DNA of 64,000 nt from Rhizobium ecuadorense (GTDB lineage: Bacteria; Pseudomonadota; Alphaproteobacteria; Rhizobiales; Rhizobiaceae), in contig NZ_LFIO01001480.1 of the NCBI RefSeq assembly GCF_001187535.1, positions 1-64,000 on the forward strand, in the 5' to 3' direction. Position numbers and translations under genes: made by a program. This document shows positions 23,785-33,009 of this stretch, piece by piece. The stretch's first letter is position 1. Each line of letters opens with the position of its first letter. The notes below the pieces were generated by a model, which was not told the DNA's origin, made no database searches, and saw nothing but the letters and a program-made list of their open reading frames with translations.

Positions 23785-24953
23785 ATGTGCTTCCGCTGCC
23801 CTTCACCGTCCATTTTGATCCGACAAATCAGGAGCTGCTGCTGTCCGGCAAGATGCGGCCCGAAAGTGCAAACGAGATTGGCGACGCCCTCAAGCTGGTG
23901 CGGCAAAGCTTGGAAAAATACAGCGGCGTCATCTACCTGAACGTCAAACGTCTGACGCACATCAACATGACCGCTTTCTCAGCCCTGTCCGATATTCTGA
24001 CGGCACACTGCCGGACCAGGCCGGAGCGGAAGATTGTCATCATTACGTCGAGCGTCGTCGCCTGGTCGACTTCGCTGTTCCAGACCCTGGCGGCATCGCA
24101 GCCGAACCTGGCGGTTGAAGTCTACGATTCGGCTTTTTATCCGGGCCAGAGCTTTGTCGAGGATGAGAGTTTCATTCCCATTCTGCGCACCCAGACGAAA
24201 ATGACATGGAGGCACGAACGCGAGTTACTGCCGCGCCACGGACTGCGCAACGGTCTTATCATGGCGGATATCTGTTGCGGAATTGGTGATTTCGCCGCCC
24301 TGGTTCAACGGGAATTCAAACCGGAACGGCTTGTGGCGCTTGATCATTCCGTGCGCAGCCTCGACTATGCCCGCAAGGTCGCTGCCGACTTCGACCTGCA
24401 GGGGATAGAGTACACCTATGGCGACGCCTCCCAGATGCTGCTTCGGGACAATCAGTTCGACTTCGTCACCTGCCGGCATTCGCTGCAGATTTTCAACCGT
24501 CCCGAGATGCTGCTGCGCGAGCTTTACCGCATCTGCAAGCCCGGCGGCCGGGTCTACATCACCAACGAAAAAAATTCGCATTGCCTGGGCGAGCCGCATG
24601 CGGAAACGATCAAATGGACCTACGAGGAGGTCGCCAAACTGTTCAAGCACTTCGACATGGATGTCGAGATGGGGCCGAAAAGCCGCCATCTCCTTGCCGA
24701 TGCGGGATTCGACAATATCAAGGTCGATTGCTTCATGGTGACGAACCTCGATGGGGATCCTCAGGATTTCGCCGACATCATCGAAGCCTGGGAAAATGTC
24801 TATGCCGGCGAGATGGCGGTGCGGCGCGGCGACTCCGTGGATTTTATCCGCAGGTTCCGGCAAGGATTCAAGGATCACGTCTTTGCCGCCCTTCACCCCA
24901 AAGGTTATGCAGGCTGGCCGATCTGGGCAGCTTCCGGGCGAAAGCCACTGTGA
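23781..24953 (+). CDS. STAS domain fused to a SAM-dependent methyltransferase
   Basis: This is a 390-residue fusion. Residues 1 to about 120 resemble the slr1659/SiaC-like STAS domain, with YLNVKRLTHINMTAFSALSD; Thr64 occupies the place of the phosphorylated Ser in anti-sigma antagonists. From about 145 onward is a class I methyltransferase with motif I ADICCGIGD (162-170), acidic loop ALDHS (186-190), FDFVTCRHSLQIF and RICKPGGRVYI. The start overlaps the degenerate-kinase gene and the stop overlaps the phosphatase gene. I infer that phosphorylation of the STAS part controls methyl transfer or partner binding. I know of no characterised example of this fusion. Confidence 0.85.
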   Translation: MNVLPLPFTVHFDPTNQELLLSGKMRPESANEIGDALKLVRQSLEKYSGVIYLNVKRLTHINMTAFSALSDILTAHCRTRPERKIVIITSSVVAWSTSLFQTLAASQPNLAVEVYDSAFYPGQSFVEDESFIPILRTQTKMTWRHERELLPRHGLRNGLIMADICCGIGDFAALVQREFKPERLVALDHSVRSLDYARKVAADFDLQGIEYTYGDASQMLLRDNQFDFVTCRHSLQIFNRPEMLLRELYRICKPGGRVYITNEKNSHCLGEPHAETIKWTYEEVAKLFKHFDMDVEMGPKSRHLLADAGFDNIKVDCFMVTNLDGDPQDFADIIEAWENVYAGEMAVRRGDSVDFIRRFRQGFKDHVFAALHPKGYAGWPIWAASGRKPL

Positions 24954-27307
24954 TGGACGCGAGATCACCGAAGACCCCGGCAGGAATAGGCTTTCGGGCA
25001 AAGTTCATCCTGGTCGTCGGCGGAGCAGTCCTCTTCGACCTGCTGGTCAGCGGCGGGCTGGCGCTTTGGAACGTTCAGAGGCTGTCGCGCGACGCAACGC
25101 TCGAGGTCGGCCAGGGTCTTGAAGCGGCAAGCCAGGAATATATCCGCACCTATGCTGACTCGACCGCGGCACAGGTGAGTTTGCTGCTGCGGCAGGTTCA
25201 TAGCGACGTCAGCACGCTGGCAGGCGTGCTCCAGGCGCAGATCGACGATCCCGCGCGCAATTCGGACGTCGGCGCGGCAATCGCCCGCACATCGCCCGGC
25301 AGCGTCAGCCTTTCCTACGATCAGCAGGGCAAGTGGTCTCAGAACGCTCCGGGCTCGGTCTCGGTCGTGAGCGTCTGGGGTTACCTGCTCGGACAAGACC
25401 AGAAGCCAAGACCCGACGTCGAGAACGATATTCGCACCAGCGCGGTTCTGGATCTTGTTGCGCCGAGCCTGCTGCAGCACGGTGCCTCGAAGCTGCAGAT
25501 GTATTACATCGGCTCGAAAGAACGGCCGATCTTCCGAACGGCGCCCTATACAGACCAGGCCCAGACCTTCGACCGCCTTTATCCGGGCCATAACGAGGCC
25601 AATTTCTGGGACTTCTTTTTCCCGGGACTTTACGAGTCCTGGCAGGGCTGGGCCAAGGATATGCAGACGCGGCCGGTCGCTGGCGACATCACCCAGACAG
25701 CGCCCTATACGGATGCCATTACCGGCAAGCTGATCGTCAGTTTCTTTCATCCGCTATGGACAGCCGACAGAAAGGATGTCGCAGGCACCGCCGGCGCCGA
25801 TATCACGCTCGACCAGCTGGCGCAGACGGTCGAAAATGTCAAAGTGGCGCAATCCGGCTTTGGGTTTCTGGCAATGTCCGACGGCAATGTCGTCGCGATC
25901 AACAGCACCGGCGAACAAACGCTCGGCCTGCGTTCCGCCAGCGATGCGAGCGGAACCGGTGTGACCGGCCTCGAGCGCTCGCTGAAGGGAAGCTCTCAGC
26001 CTGCGATCGCCAAACTGGCGCTGGACCGCGAACAGGGCATTCAGCATTTGCTGTTGCAGCAGGACGGCAGCGAGGTCCCCTATATCGTCATCGTCAAGAA
26101 ACTGCCTGCGACCAATCTCTGGTCCAGCGGCCCGGTTCGGCAGGAGGCGATGCTGCTCGGGGTTGTTGTGCCCGAGCGCGAAATCGATGCCTCGCTCTAT
26201 GCCGCCCAGGCCAAGATCTCAGAGGCGACGAACCGGATCGTGCTCTACCAGATTCTGGCGATCCTGATGTCCCTCTTGATCGTGACGATCGCGGTATTTG
26301 CCGCCTCGAAACGAATAACCAGCGGAATCAGCGCATTGGCAGGTGCTGCCAAACGCATTCAAACGAAGGATTATTCGGTCAGGGTGGCCATCTCGAGCAG
26401 GGATGAAGTCGGCGAGGCCGGTGAAGCGTTCAATCGCATGGCCGAAGAGATCAGCTATCACACCGAAAATCTCGAGCAGCTGGTCGAAGAGCGAACCGCT
26501 CAAATTGAAGATGCCAAGGAAGAGATCTCGACGCTGAACGCCCAGCTGCAGCGAGAAAACAGACGTCTTGGAACGGAACTCGCGGTCGCAGAGCGAATCC
26601 AGCTGATGGTTCTTCCGCTCGATCAGGAACTCGAGGACTTTCAGGCGCTCGAGATCGCGGCCTATATGAGACCGGCTGAGGAAGTCGGCGGCGATTATTA
26701 CGACGTCTTGAAGAACGGAAGCCGCTTGAAGATCGGCATCGGCGACGTCACCGGGCACGGGCTGGAAAGCGGCGTGCTGATGCTGATGGTTCAGTCCGTC
26801 GCCCGCGCCCTGCAGGAAGCCGGCAACACCGATGCCGTGCAATTTCTGACGAATCTGAACAGCGCCCTGTTTAAGAATATCGTCAGGACGAAAATCGATA
26901 AGCACCTCACTCTGGCGTTTCTTGACTACGACGGAAAAGAGATGATCCTGTCGGGACAACACGAGGAAGTTGTCGTCGTCAGGGCAAACGGCGAGGTCGA
27001 ACGCATCGACACCATGGATCTGGGCATACCGATCGGGCTGGAGGCCGATATCTCAACCTTCATCAAAACCCGTCAAATCGCCTTCGAAAAGGGGGATCTC
27101 ATCCTCCTGCATACCGATGGGGTAACCGAGGCCGAAAATGATGCCGGAGAATTGTTTGGCATGGAACGCCTGTGCCGCGAAGCCGTTCGCTTGAAGGATC
27201 TGAGCGCTGAGAAAATCGTTGCCGAAATTGTCGCGACGCTGATGCTCTTCATCGGATCGCAGAAGATTTACGACGACATCACGCTTCTCGCAGTCCGGCA
27301 CAGGTGA
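24953..27307 (+). CDS. Membrane sensor with HAMP and SpoIIE/PP2C phosphatase
   Basis: This 784-residue protein has a membrane segment at about 18-40, a large periplasmic cache-type sensor domain (about 45-425), a second membrane segment (about 429-450), HAMP, a coiled coil (about 505-545) and a PP2C phosphatase domain. Metal-binding aspartates are visible in EEVGGDYYDV, IGIGDVTGHG, LHTDGVTEAE and YDDITLL. The architecture equals SiaA/RsbU-type phosphatases that dephosphorylate STAS antagonists. The ATG overlaps the previous stop (TGATG). It should read a periplasmic ligand and act on one or both STAS proteins encoded on either side. Confidence 0.9.
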   Translation: MDARSPKTPAGIGFRAKFILVVGGAVLFDLLVSGGLALWNVQRLSRDATLEVGQGLEAASQEYIRTYADSTAAQVSLLLRQVHSDVSTLAGVLQAQIDDPARNSDVGAAIARTSPGSVSLSYDQQGKWSQNAPGSVSVVSVWGYLLGQDQKPRPDVENDIRTSAVLDLVAPSLLQHGASKLQMYYIGSKERPIFRTAPYTDQAQTFDRLYPGHNEANFWDFFFPGLYESWQGWAKDMQTRPVAGDITQTAPYTDAITGKLIVSFFHPLWTADRKDVAGTAGADITLDQLAQTVENVKVAQSGFGFLAMSDGNVVAINSTGEQTLGLRSASDASGTGVTGLERSLKGSSQPAIAKLALDREQGIQHLLLQQDGSEVPYIVIVKKLPATNLWSSGPVRQEAMLLGVVVPEREIDASLYAAQAKISEATNRIVLYQILAILMSLLIVTIAVFAASKRITSGISALAGAAKRIQTKDYSVRVAISSRDEVGEAGEAFNRMAEEISYHTENLEQLVEERTAQIEDAKEEISTLNAQLQRENRRLGTELAVAERIQLMVLPLDQELEDFQALEIAAYMRPAEEVGGDYYDVLKNGSRLKIGIGDVTGHGLESGVLMLMVQSVARALQEAGNTDAVQFLTNLNSALFKNIVRTKIDKHLTLAFLDYDGKEMILSGQHEEVVVVRANGEVERIDTMDLGIPIGLEADISTFIKTRQIAFEKGDLILLHTDGVTEAENDAGELFGMERLCREAVRLKDLSAEKIVAEIVATLMLFIGSQKIYDDITLLAVRHR

Positions 27308-27310
27308 GAC

Positions 27311-27871
27311 ATGAGGGCAACGGTATACGGCATTGAATCTCTGACAGAGATAAGCCTGGATTCGGGCACGCGCCTCACCTTGACCGATGGACCGCTTCAG
27401 CTTGGATGGAAGCACTCCGGAATGACGGCCGACTTCATAGCCGAGGTCATGGCCCTGCCCTTCTCACGGTCGAGAAAAGCCTACATGCAGGCGCATCATG
27501 ACATCGGCTATCTCAGCAACGAGCTGATCGAAAACGCCGTCAAGTTTCGCCAGCCCGGCGAGATCCTCATCGAAGCCGGCATATCCGAGGGACGCTTTTT
27601 GATACGGGTAAGGAATACCATCGATGGCGCAACAGCCTCGCGCTTTCAGCAACTGCTGCATCGCCTGCAATCGAAGGATCCCGGGGAACTTCTCCTTGAG
27701 CAAATCGAAACCAACGCCATATCGTCTGCAAGCGGTTCGGGCTTGGGTTTGCTGACCCTTCTCAGCGACTACGACGCAAAAATGGCATGGGCATTCGAAG
27801 AAAATAATGCTGAACATATCATACTGACGACGACTGCAGCCGTGGCAATGCCGCCCTCCTCCAATCCGTGA
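27311..27871 (+). CDS. SiaB/slr1658-type anti-sigma-like kinase
   Basis: This 186-residue GHKL-fold protein has a recognisable N-box (IGYLSNELIENAVKF, about 65-79) and a G-rich lid (SGSGLGLLTLLSDYD). Such small proteins (DUF6272, slr1658 superfamily) phosphorylate the STAS protein next to them, opposing the PP2C phosphatase. It begins three bases after the phosphatase stop and is followed after seven bases by the STAS gene, the same order of roles as siaA-siaB-siaC. I infer that its substrate is the STAS protein at 27879 and possibly the STAS-methyltransferase. Confidence 0.85.
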   Translation: MRATVYGIESLTEISLDSGTRLTLTDGPLQLGWKHSGMTADFIAEVMALPFSRSRKAYMQAHHDIGYLSNELIENAVKFRQPGEILIEAGISEGRFLIRVRNTIDGATASRFQQLLHRLQSKDPGELLLEQIETNAISSASGSGLGLLTLLSDYDAKMAWAFEENNAEHIILTTTAAVAMPPSSNP

Positions 27872-27878
27872 GCGAAGA

Positions 27879-28217
27879 ATGGAAATCAGCGACGAAAACT
27901 TCCGTGTATGGGCGGAACAAAACGAAGTCTATTTCGACGGCGTCTTCCGCCTGGCCGGACCGGACGCCTATGCGCCGATCTACTCATTGATAACAGGCCT
28001 GCTCCACGACGGGCACAAACAGGTGACGTTCAATCTGACCGGCCTCGAATTCCTCAATTCCTCCGGCATCAATCTCCTGGCCAAGCTGACCATCGAAGCC
28101 AGGAAAATGGGCGACCTGCTGCTCGTCGTCAAAGGCACGCACCAATATCCCTGGCAGGCGAAGTCGTTGCCGAACCTGAAGAAGCTGCATCCGCTTCTTG
28201 ATTTGCGCTTGGCGTGA
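27879..28217 (+). CDS. STAS-domain antagonist, slr1659 type
   Basis: This 112-residue single STAS domain has the phospho-acceptor loop LEFLNSSGINLLAKL (serines near residues 62-63), as expected for a substrate of the kinase at 27311 and the phosphatase at 24953. NCBI-style families call this the slr1659 superfamily. It ends the operon. In the Sia system the unphosphorylated STAS partner activates the diguanylate cyclase, so here it could bind the GGDEF-EAL protein; that is inference. Confidence 0.88.
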   Translation: MEISDENFRVWAEQNEVYFDGVFRLAGPDAYAPIYSLITGLLHDGHKQVTFNLTGLEFLNSSGINLLAKLTIEARKMGDLLLVVKGTHQYPWQAKSLPNLKKLHPLLDLRLA

Positions 28218-28361
28218 GCGGGGGCGAGGAACTATTTGCGGCGCGGGGGCCGGTTCTCGTCTGCCTGCTGGCGGCCATCGTCACGGCCAATCTGGTGGAG
28301 TCAAAACGATAGGATCGATTTGGGGGGCGTGGCTGCAGGTCGTTCGTAATATCGCGCGCTC

Positions 28362-28502
28362 CTCCCTCATTCCTGTGCTCGTCACAGGAATCCAGCCACG
28401 GCGCGTCCGCGCCGTGAATGAATCATGTCGCGCCGAAAAAGTCTTTCGCGCCCAAGGACTTGGGCGCACTGGATTCCTGTGACGAGCACAGGAATGAGGG
28501 AG
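28362..28502. repeat. Family C cloverleaf repeat, 34-bp inverted ends
   Basis: Perfect 34-bp inverted arms lie at 28362-28395 and 28469-28502, beginning CTCCCTCATTCCTGTGCTCG. Inside are two more perfect 9-bp hairpins, CACGGCGCG/CGCGCCGTG (28397-28416) and GCGCCCAAG/CTTGGGCGC (28448-28467). The whole can fold as a cloverleaf. It follows the partner-switching operon, with nothing else recognised between 28218 and 28745. A related core lies at 55038-55084. Confidence 0.8.
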
Positions 28503-28745
28503 TGTGAGGTGGCGTCTCCGCCCAATCCTCCGCTCATATCGGTGTAGAACATACCACCTCCTCCTCCTCAACCCTCCAGCGGACGAAGCCGCACCCATCG
28601 TGCCCAGCGCTTCCTCTAAGACCATAGGCCGGGGCCTCTCACTGGACCTCAGTCCGATGTGCAATGCGCGATCCGCGGTTAATCTTTCACAACTGCTTAC
28701 GTCGTGAACTGCACGACGCCTATTGATCTCATTCGGAGGAAAACC

Positions 28746-29402
28746 ATGCGGATAGCAACCTTAGCGTCCCTGACTGTGCTCTCGCTGGCTCTTGCCGCAG
28801 GCCCGGTCACGATTGCAGGTCACGACATGGCCGCACTGGCAAAGGACGGTGGTAACGGTGGTGGCAATGGCGGTGGTAACGGCGGCGGCAACGGTGGTGG
28901 CAATGGAGGCGGCAATGGAAACAGCGGCAGCCATGGCAGCGGCAACCACGGCAGCGGCTCGACCCATGGCAACTCCAACTCTCAAGGCTTCAAAGGCAAA
29001 TCCTCGGAAGCGGCAGGCAAGTCCAAATCGGCCAAAACAGACAGGGTCGCCGCCACAAAAGAGAAAAACCTGTCGGCGCAGCTTGCGGGCCTGAACTCCT
29101 TGAAGCGGAATTACAGGGCGTTGATGCATACGTCGGACCCCCGCATGGCGGCCATCTCGGCCTATGCCCTGGCTTACGCCCAATATGAAATCGACAACGG
29201 AATCGAGCCCGCAGCGACCGACCCTCTGCTGGGGGACGCGGCGCTGGAGGACGCATTGGCTTCCGCAACGAAATCCGGTCAGGTGAGCCCAGCGGTCCTG
29301 GCAGAAGCCAAAAACATTCTCGGCGTGGGCGAAGCGAACGGCAAGATCGATCAGATCCGCACCTCACTTGAGGACGCCGCGCCGGCGACGTCAGATGAAT
29401 AG
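28746..29402 (+). CDS. Secreted Gly/Asn-repeat protein
   Basis: This 218-residue exported protein has a hydrophobic signal region (MRIATLASLTVLSLALAAGP), then tandem G-G-N-G units (about residues 36-58), then a Ser/His/Gly-rich section and a helical C-terminal half (LSAQLAGLNSLKRNYRALMH and later). CGGAGG precedes the ATG. The C-terminal half resembles a short conserved domain of rhizobial hypothetical proteins that I cannot name. It is probably envelope-associated or extracellular, with the glycine repeats as a flexible linker. The repeat tract is prone to length variation. Confidence 0.75.
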   Translation: MRIATLASLTVLSLALAAGPVTIAGHDMAALAKDGGNGGGNGGGNGGGNGGGNGGGNGNSGSHGSGNHGSGSTHGNSNSQGFKGKSSEAAGKSKSAKTDRVAATKEKNLSAQLAGLNSLKRNYRALMHTSDPRMAAISAYALAYAQYEIDNGIEPAATDPLLGDAALEDALASATKSGQVSPAVLAEAKNILGVGEANGKIDQIRTSLEDAAPATSDE

Positions 29403-29552
29403 CCACGAGTGGGTTGCGTGAGGTGCGCCGCCGATTCGGTTACAGCTGCGCACCAGACTATGAGAGCATTTCCGTCTCTGTCTGAGTAACGGAATGCTCT
29501 CTTTTTTTGAGCAATTTTCGGGGCGCAAAACGTGCTCTGAGAGATCGGTAGG

Positions 29553-29640
29553 GATGCCCCTCATCCACCTGCCGGCACCGACCGGAGTCGAGCCACCGGC
29601 CTCGACTCCGGTCGGGTTAGGGTAACGGGCAGCCACCTGA
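29553..29640. repeat. Family B repeat, copy 1
   Basis: Contains GCCCCTCATCCACCTGCCGG, the inverted arms CGACCGGAGTCGAG and CTCGACTCCGGTCG, and GGGTTAGGGTAACGGGCAG. It lies between the convergent ends of the Gly/Asn protein and the MHYT protein. The family resembles RIME-type rhizobial mosaic elements as I remember them. Confidence 0.65.
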
Positions 29641-29673
29641 CGCGCCGTCCGGCGCGCAAGGCGGGGTCGCGCC

Positions 29674-32457
29674 TCAGGCCGCCTTCTCGACCGCCGGCTC
29701 GCCCATCGCCTGCGGCTTGCCGAGTAGATAGCCCTGCGCCTCGTCGCATTGTTCTTCAGAGAGCGTATCCAACTGCGCCTGCGTTTCCACGCCTTCCGCC
29801 AGCACCGGCACCTCCAGGCTGCGGCCGAGCGCCAGGATGGCGCGGACGATGGCCTTCGACTGCGGGCTGGTCTCGACCTCGGCCATGAAGCTCTTGTCGA
29901 GCTTGATCTTGTCGAAGGGGAAGGAACGCAGCGTCTCCAGCGACGAATAACCGGTGCCGAAATCGTCGATGGCGATCGAGACGCCGAGCCCCTTGATCTC
30001 CCGCATCGTCCGCAAGGCCTTGTCCTTGTCGACGATGATCGAGCTTTCGGTGATCTCGATTTCGAGACGCCGCGGGTTCAGGCCGGTTTCCGCAAGGATC
30101 TCTGAGATGACGGCCGCCATATCGGCATGGCCGAGCTGGATCGGCGACAGATTGACGGCGATCTTGTGGCTGTTGTTCCAGCTCGCCGCCTCCCGGCAGG
30201 CTTCTCTCAGCACCCATTCGCCGATCGGCAGGATCGCGCCACATTCCTCGGCAAGGCCGATGAAATCCATCGGCGGGATGTTGCCGCGTTCGTGATGGCG
30301 CCAGCGCAGCAGAACCTCGTAGCCGGTGATCTCGCCGGTGCGCACCGATTTCTGCACCTGATAGTGCAGATGCAGCTGGGTGCGGTCGATCGAGGCCCAG
30401 AGATCCTTGGCGAGCGCGCGGCGGCGGCGCGCATGCTCGTCCATGGCAGCCTCGTAGAAGCAGACCTTCTGCAGCAGGGAATGCTTGGCGCGGTACATGG
30501 CAAGGTCGGCATTGGCGAGCAGCCCGTCGACGCTTGCCGCGTCGCTCGGATAGATCGCAACGCCGAGGCTGGCGCCGGTCTTGATCTCGAAGCCATCGAT
30601 GGCGACCGTCCCGGTGAGAGCGCTTTCCAGCCGCGCGATGAAATCGTGCAACGCGCTCAACTCGTCGAAGCGCTTGGTCGCGGCAAACTCGTCCCCGCCG
30701 AAGCGGGCGATGAACTCGCCCTCCTGCCGCGCCTCGTCGAGACGCCGCGCCAGTTCGACCAGCACCTTGTCACCCGTGCCGTGGCCGTGCTGGTCGTTGA
30801 TCTCCTTGAACTTGTCGAGATCGATGCCGATGACGGCGACATTGCCCCTCACCCGGTCGGCGATCATCATTTCCTCCGAGACGCTGTCGCCGAACTGCAG
30901 CCGGTTCGGCATGCCGGTCAGGCCATCATGCTTGGCAAGGAAGGCCACCTGCTCCTCGGATTTCAGGCGATCGGTGATGTCTTCGAAGGTAACGACCCAG
31001 CCGCCATTGGCGAGCATGTTGACATTCTGCTGAATGCATATGCCGCTCGGATATTTGTGAACCGCGCTGCCGGCGCCCGATCTGATCAGCGCCATGTTCC
31101 TGAGATAATGCGCCTCGGCCTGCGTGGCCGCCTCGGCCGCGTCCTCCGCATGGGCGGCATAGCCGACGTCGACAATCTCACGGTAGCCCATGCCGGGTCG
31201 CACCGAGCCCTCAGGAAATTTGAAGATCTCGAGATAGCGCTTGTTGCAGAGCAACAGGCGCTCATTCCTATCGAACATGCAGATGCCCTGCCCGATATTT
31301 TCCAGCGCGACGTCGAGATTGCGGGTGACCTCCTCGATCCGATCGGCATCCGCCTTCTGCTTGCTGTTGTCCTTGGTGATCTTGGCATAGCCGATCAGTT
31401 CGCCGGTCTCGTCATAGATCGGGTCGATGACGACATGGGCCCAGAAGGAGGAGCCGTCCTTGCGGTAGCGCCACCCTTGCGCTTCGAACTTGCCCTCGCT
31501 GCGCGCAGTCTGAAGCGCCCGCTGCGGCAGGCCGTTTCGGCGGTCTTCCGCAGAATAGAACAGCGAGAAATCCTTACCGACGATCTCATCGGCGCGATAG
31601 CCCTTGGCGCGCTCGGCGCCGGCATTCCAGTTGCTGACCTTGCCATCCGGATCGAGCATGTAGATCGCGTAGTCGGTCACCCCCTGCACCAGCAGCTTGA
31701 AGTTGCGCTCCGCCCCGGCGGTTTTGGCCTGCGAGCGCACGGCGAAGATGGCGGCCGCAAAACCCGCCGCCAGCAGCGAAAAGGTGACGGCGGCGATCGT
31801 GACTGCCATCAGCGCCGGCGAAAGCAGCATGGCGGGATCAAGCACGGTGATCCCGGGAGTGACCGTCACCCCCGCCGTTGCGGTGAAATGCAGGGCGACG
31901 ACGCCTGATGTCAGCAGAACCGTCGGCACCAGCCGGCCGAACGTCGACCGGCCGCTTCTGTCGGCACATCGAAAAGCAGCGATGGAAAAGGCGACGCCGA
32001 GAGCAATCGAGGCCGTCACGTAGCCCACGTCCCACGAAATCTCACCGGGGAATTCGATAGCCAGCATGCCGCTGAAATGCATCAGACCGATGCCGGCGCC
32101 GAAAAACACGCCGGCCAGCATATTTGCCACCCACCTGCCATAGGCAATCTTGGCCGCGACCGCCACCGTCGTCGCCACGATCGCCACCAGCAGCGAGACC
32201 AGCGTCAAGCCGGCATGATACCCGACGACGACACCGGGGTCATAGGCCAGCATGGCGATGAAATGTGTGGCCCAGATGCCAAAACCGCCCGCCGCCCCCG
32301 CCGTCACCAGCCACACCCACCGAACCGCGCCCTCGGACAATGTCGCCCGATTGAGCAGAACGAGCGCGCAATGGCTGGCGAGAAAGCAGATCAGACCGGC
32401 AAGCCCGACCAGCGTGAGATCATGCTGCTCGGTGATGCATGTCAGAACGGTAAACAT
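29674..32457 (-). CDS. MHYT-PAS-PAS-GGDEF-EAL signalling protein
   Basis: This 927-residue membrane protein has an N-terminal MHYT sensor of about seven membrane segments, with His-centred repeats WATHFIAML, GLMHFSGML and VALHFTAT (proposed to bind copper and sense gas). Two PAS domains (about 255-370 and 380-495), a GGDEF domain with intact FGGDEF, and an EAL domain in which the signature reads GYEVLLRW (EVL instead of EAL) follow. The cyclase part should be active; other EAL residues (NLSPIQL, EITESSI, DDFGTGYSS) are kept, so phosphodiesterase activity remains possible. It is the second GGDEF-EAL protein within 11 kb. Confidence 0.93.
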   Translation of the reverse strand: MFTVLTCITEQHDLTLVGLAGLICFLASHCALVLLNRATLSEGAVRWVWLVTAGAAGGFGIWATHFIAMLAYDPGVVVGYHAGLTLVSLLVAIVATTVAVAAKIAYGRWVANMLAGVFFGAGIGLMHFSGMLAIEFPGEISWDVGYVTASIALGVAFSIAAFRCADRSGRSTFGRLVPTVLLTSGVVALHFTATAGVTVTPGITVLDPAMLLSPALMAVTIAAVTFSLLAAGFAAAIFAVRSQAKTAGAERNFKLLVQGVTDYAIYMLDPDGKVSNWNAGAERAKGYRADEIVGKDFSLFYSAEDRRNGLPQRALQTARSEGKFEAQGWRYRKDGSSFWAHVVIDPIYDETGELIGYAKITKDNSKQKADADRIEEVTRNLDVALENIGQGICMFDRNERLLLCNKRYLEIFKFPEGSVRPGMGYREIVDVGYAAHAEDAAEAATQAEAHYLRNMALIRSGAGSAVHKYPSGICIQQNVNMLANGGWVVTFEDITDRLKSEEQVAFLAKHDGLTGMPNRLQFGDSVSEEMMIADRVRGNVAVIGIDLDKFKEINDQHGHGTGDKVLVELARRLDEARQEGEFIARFGGDEFAATKRFDELSALHDFIARLESALTGTVAIDGFEIKTGASLGVAIYPSDAASVDGLLANADLAMYRAKHSLLQKVCFYEAAMDEHARRRRALAKDLWASIDRTQLHLHYQVQKSVRTGEITGYEVLLRWRHHERGNIPPMDFIGLAEECGAILPIGEWVLREACREAASWNNSHKIAVNLSPIQLGHADMAAVISEILAETGLNPRRLEIEITESSIIVDKDKALRTMREIKGLGVSIAIDDFGTGYSSLETLRSFPFDKIKLDKSFMAEVETSPQSKAIVRAILALGRSLEVPVLAEGVETQAQLDTLSEEQCDEAQGYLLGKPQAMGEPAVEKAA

Positions 32458-32704
32458 GGAACAGGCCCTCGATTTGAGGGGGCACGCTAATCAGCGGTCG
32501 CTTAAGGAAGGTTGAAATGGGTGGGGTGTGGGGGTGGGAAATGAGGTGGTTCGGGCGGGTTAGTCAGGGCGTTGTGGGATTAGGGTTTATGGTGGGTATT
32601 TGGGTATGGTGAATGGATTAGTGAGATGGGCATCGAGGTGGTCATGAGTAATGTCGTTTGAGGTTCTCACCACGGGTGACAGCAAGACCGATCGTTCGCG
32701 GCAA

Positions 32705-32870
32705 AGCCTCCAAGAGAGCCTCATCCTGAGGTGCCCCGCAGGGCCTCGAAGGACGAGGCGGGCGCTCGGCGGCAGATGGACGCAACACGCAGCGTTGCGG
32801 CGTGCTTCGAGGCTCTCTCGGGCTTCGCACCTCAGCATGAGGGATGTTGGAGGGTGCCGCGCTGTCGTCG
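32705..32870. repeat. Family A repeat, long copy
   Basis: Both halves are present: AAGAGAGCCTCATCCTGAGG with GGGCCTCGAAGGACGAGGCG, and further on GTGCTTCGAGGCTCTCTCGG with CACCTCAGCATGAGGG in opposite orientation. The rest of 32458-33009 holds a G/T-rich stretch (about 32515-32640) and no gene I can support. Confidence 0.7.
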
Positions 32871-33009
32871 CGGCGCAAGTAGACCTGTCGTGACCGCCTC
32901 TCACCTGGGTCGCAGCAAGACCAATCGCTGGCAGCTTTGCGCCAGATTGCGGACATTGCGTCGACTGATCTACAGTCATCAAACCCGCCACTATAAGACG
33001 GACCAATGG

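Noticed and set aside
28850..28925. Short tandem repeats resembling a CRISPR or VNTR
   Set aside because: The units are codons for G-G-N-G inside a coding sequence. They have no spacers and the period is far too short for a CRISPR array.
32455..32480. GGAAC as a possible EcfG promoter near the MHYT gene
   Set aside because: There is no TT at 18 or 19 bases, and it is oriented away from any gene start.
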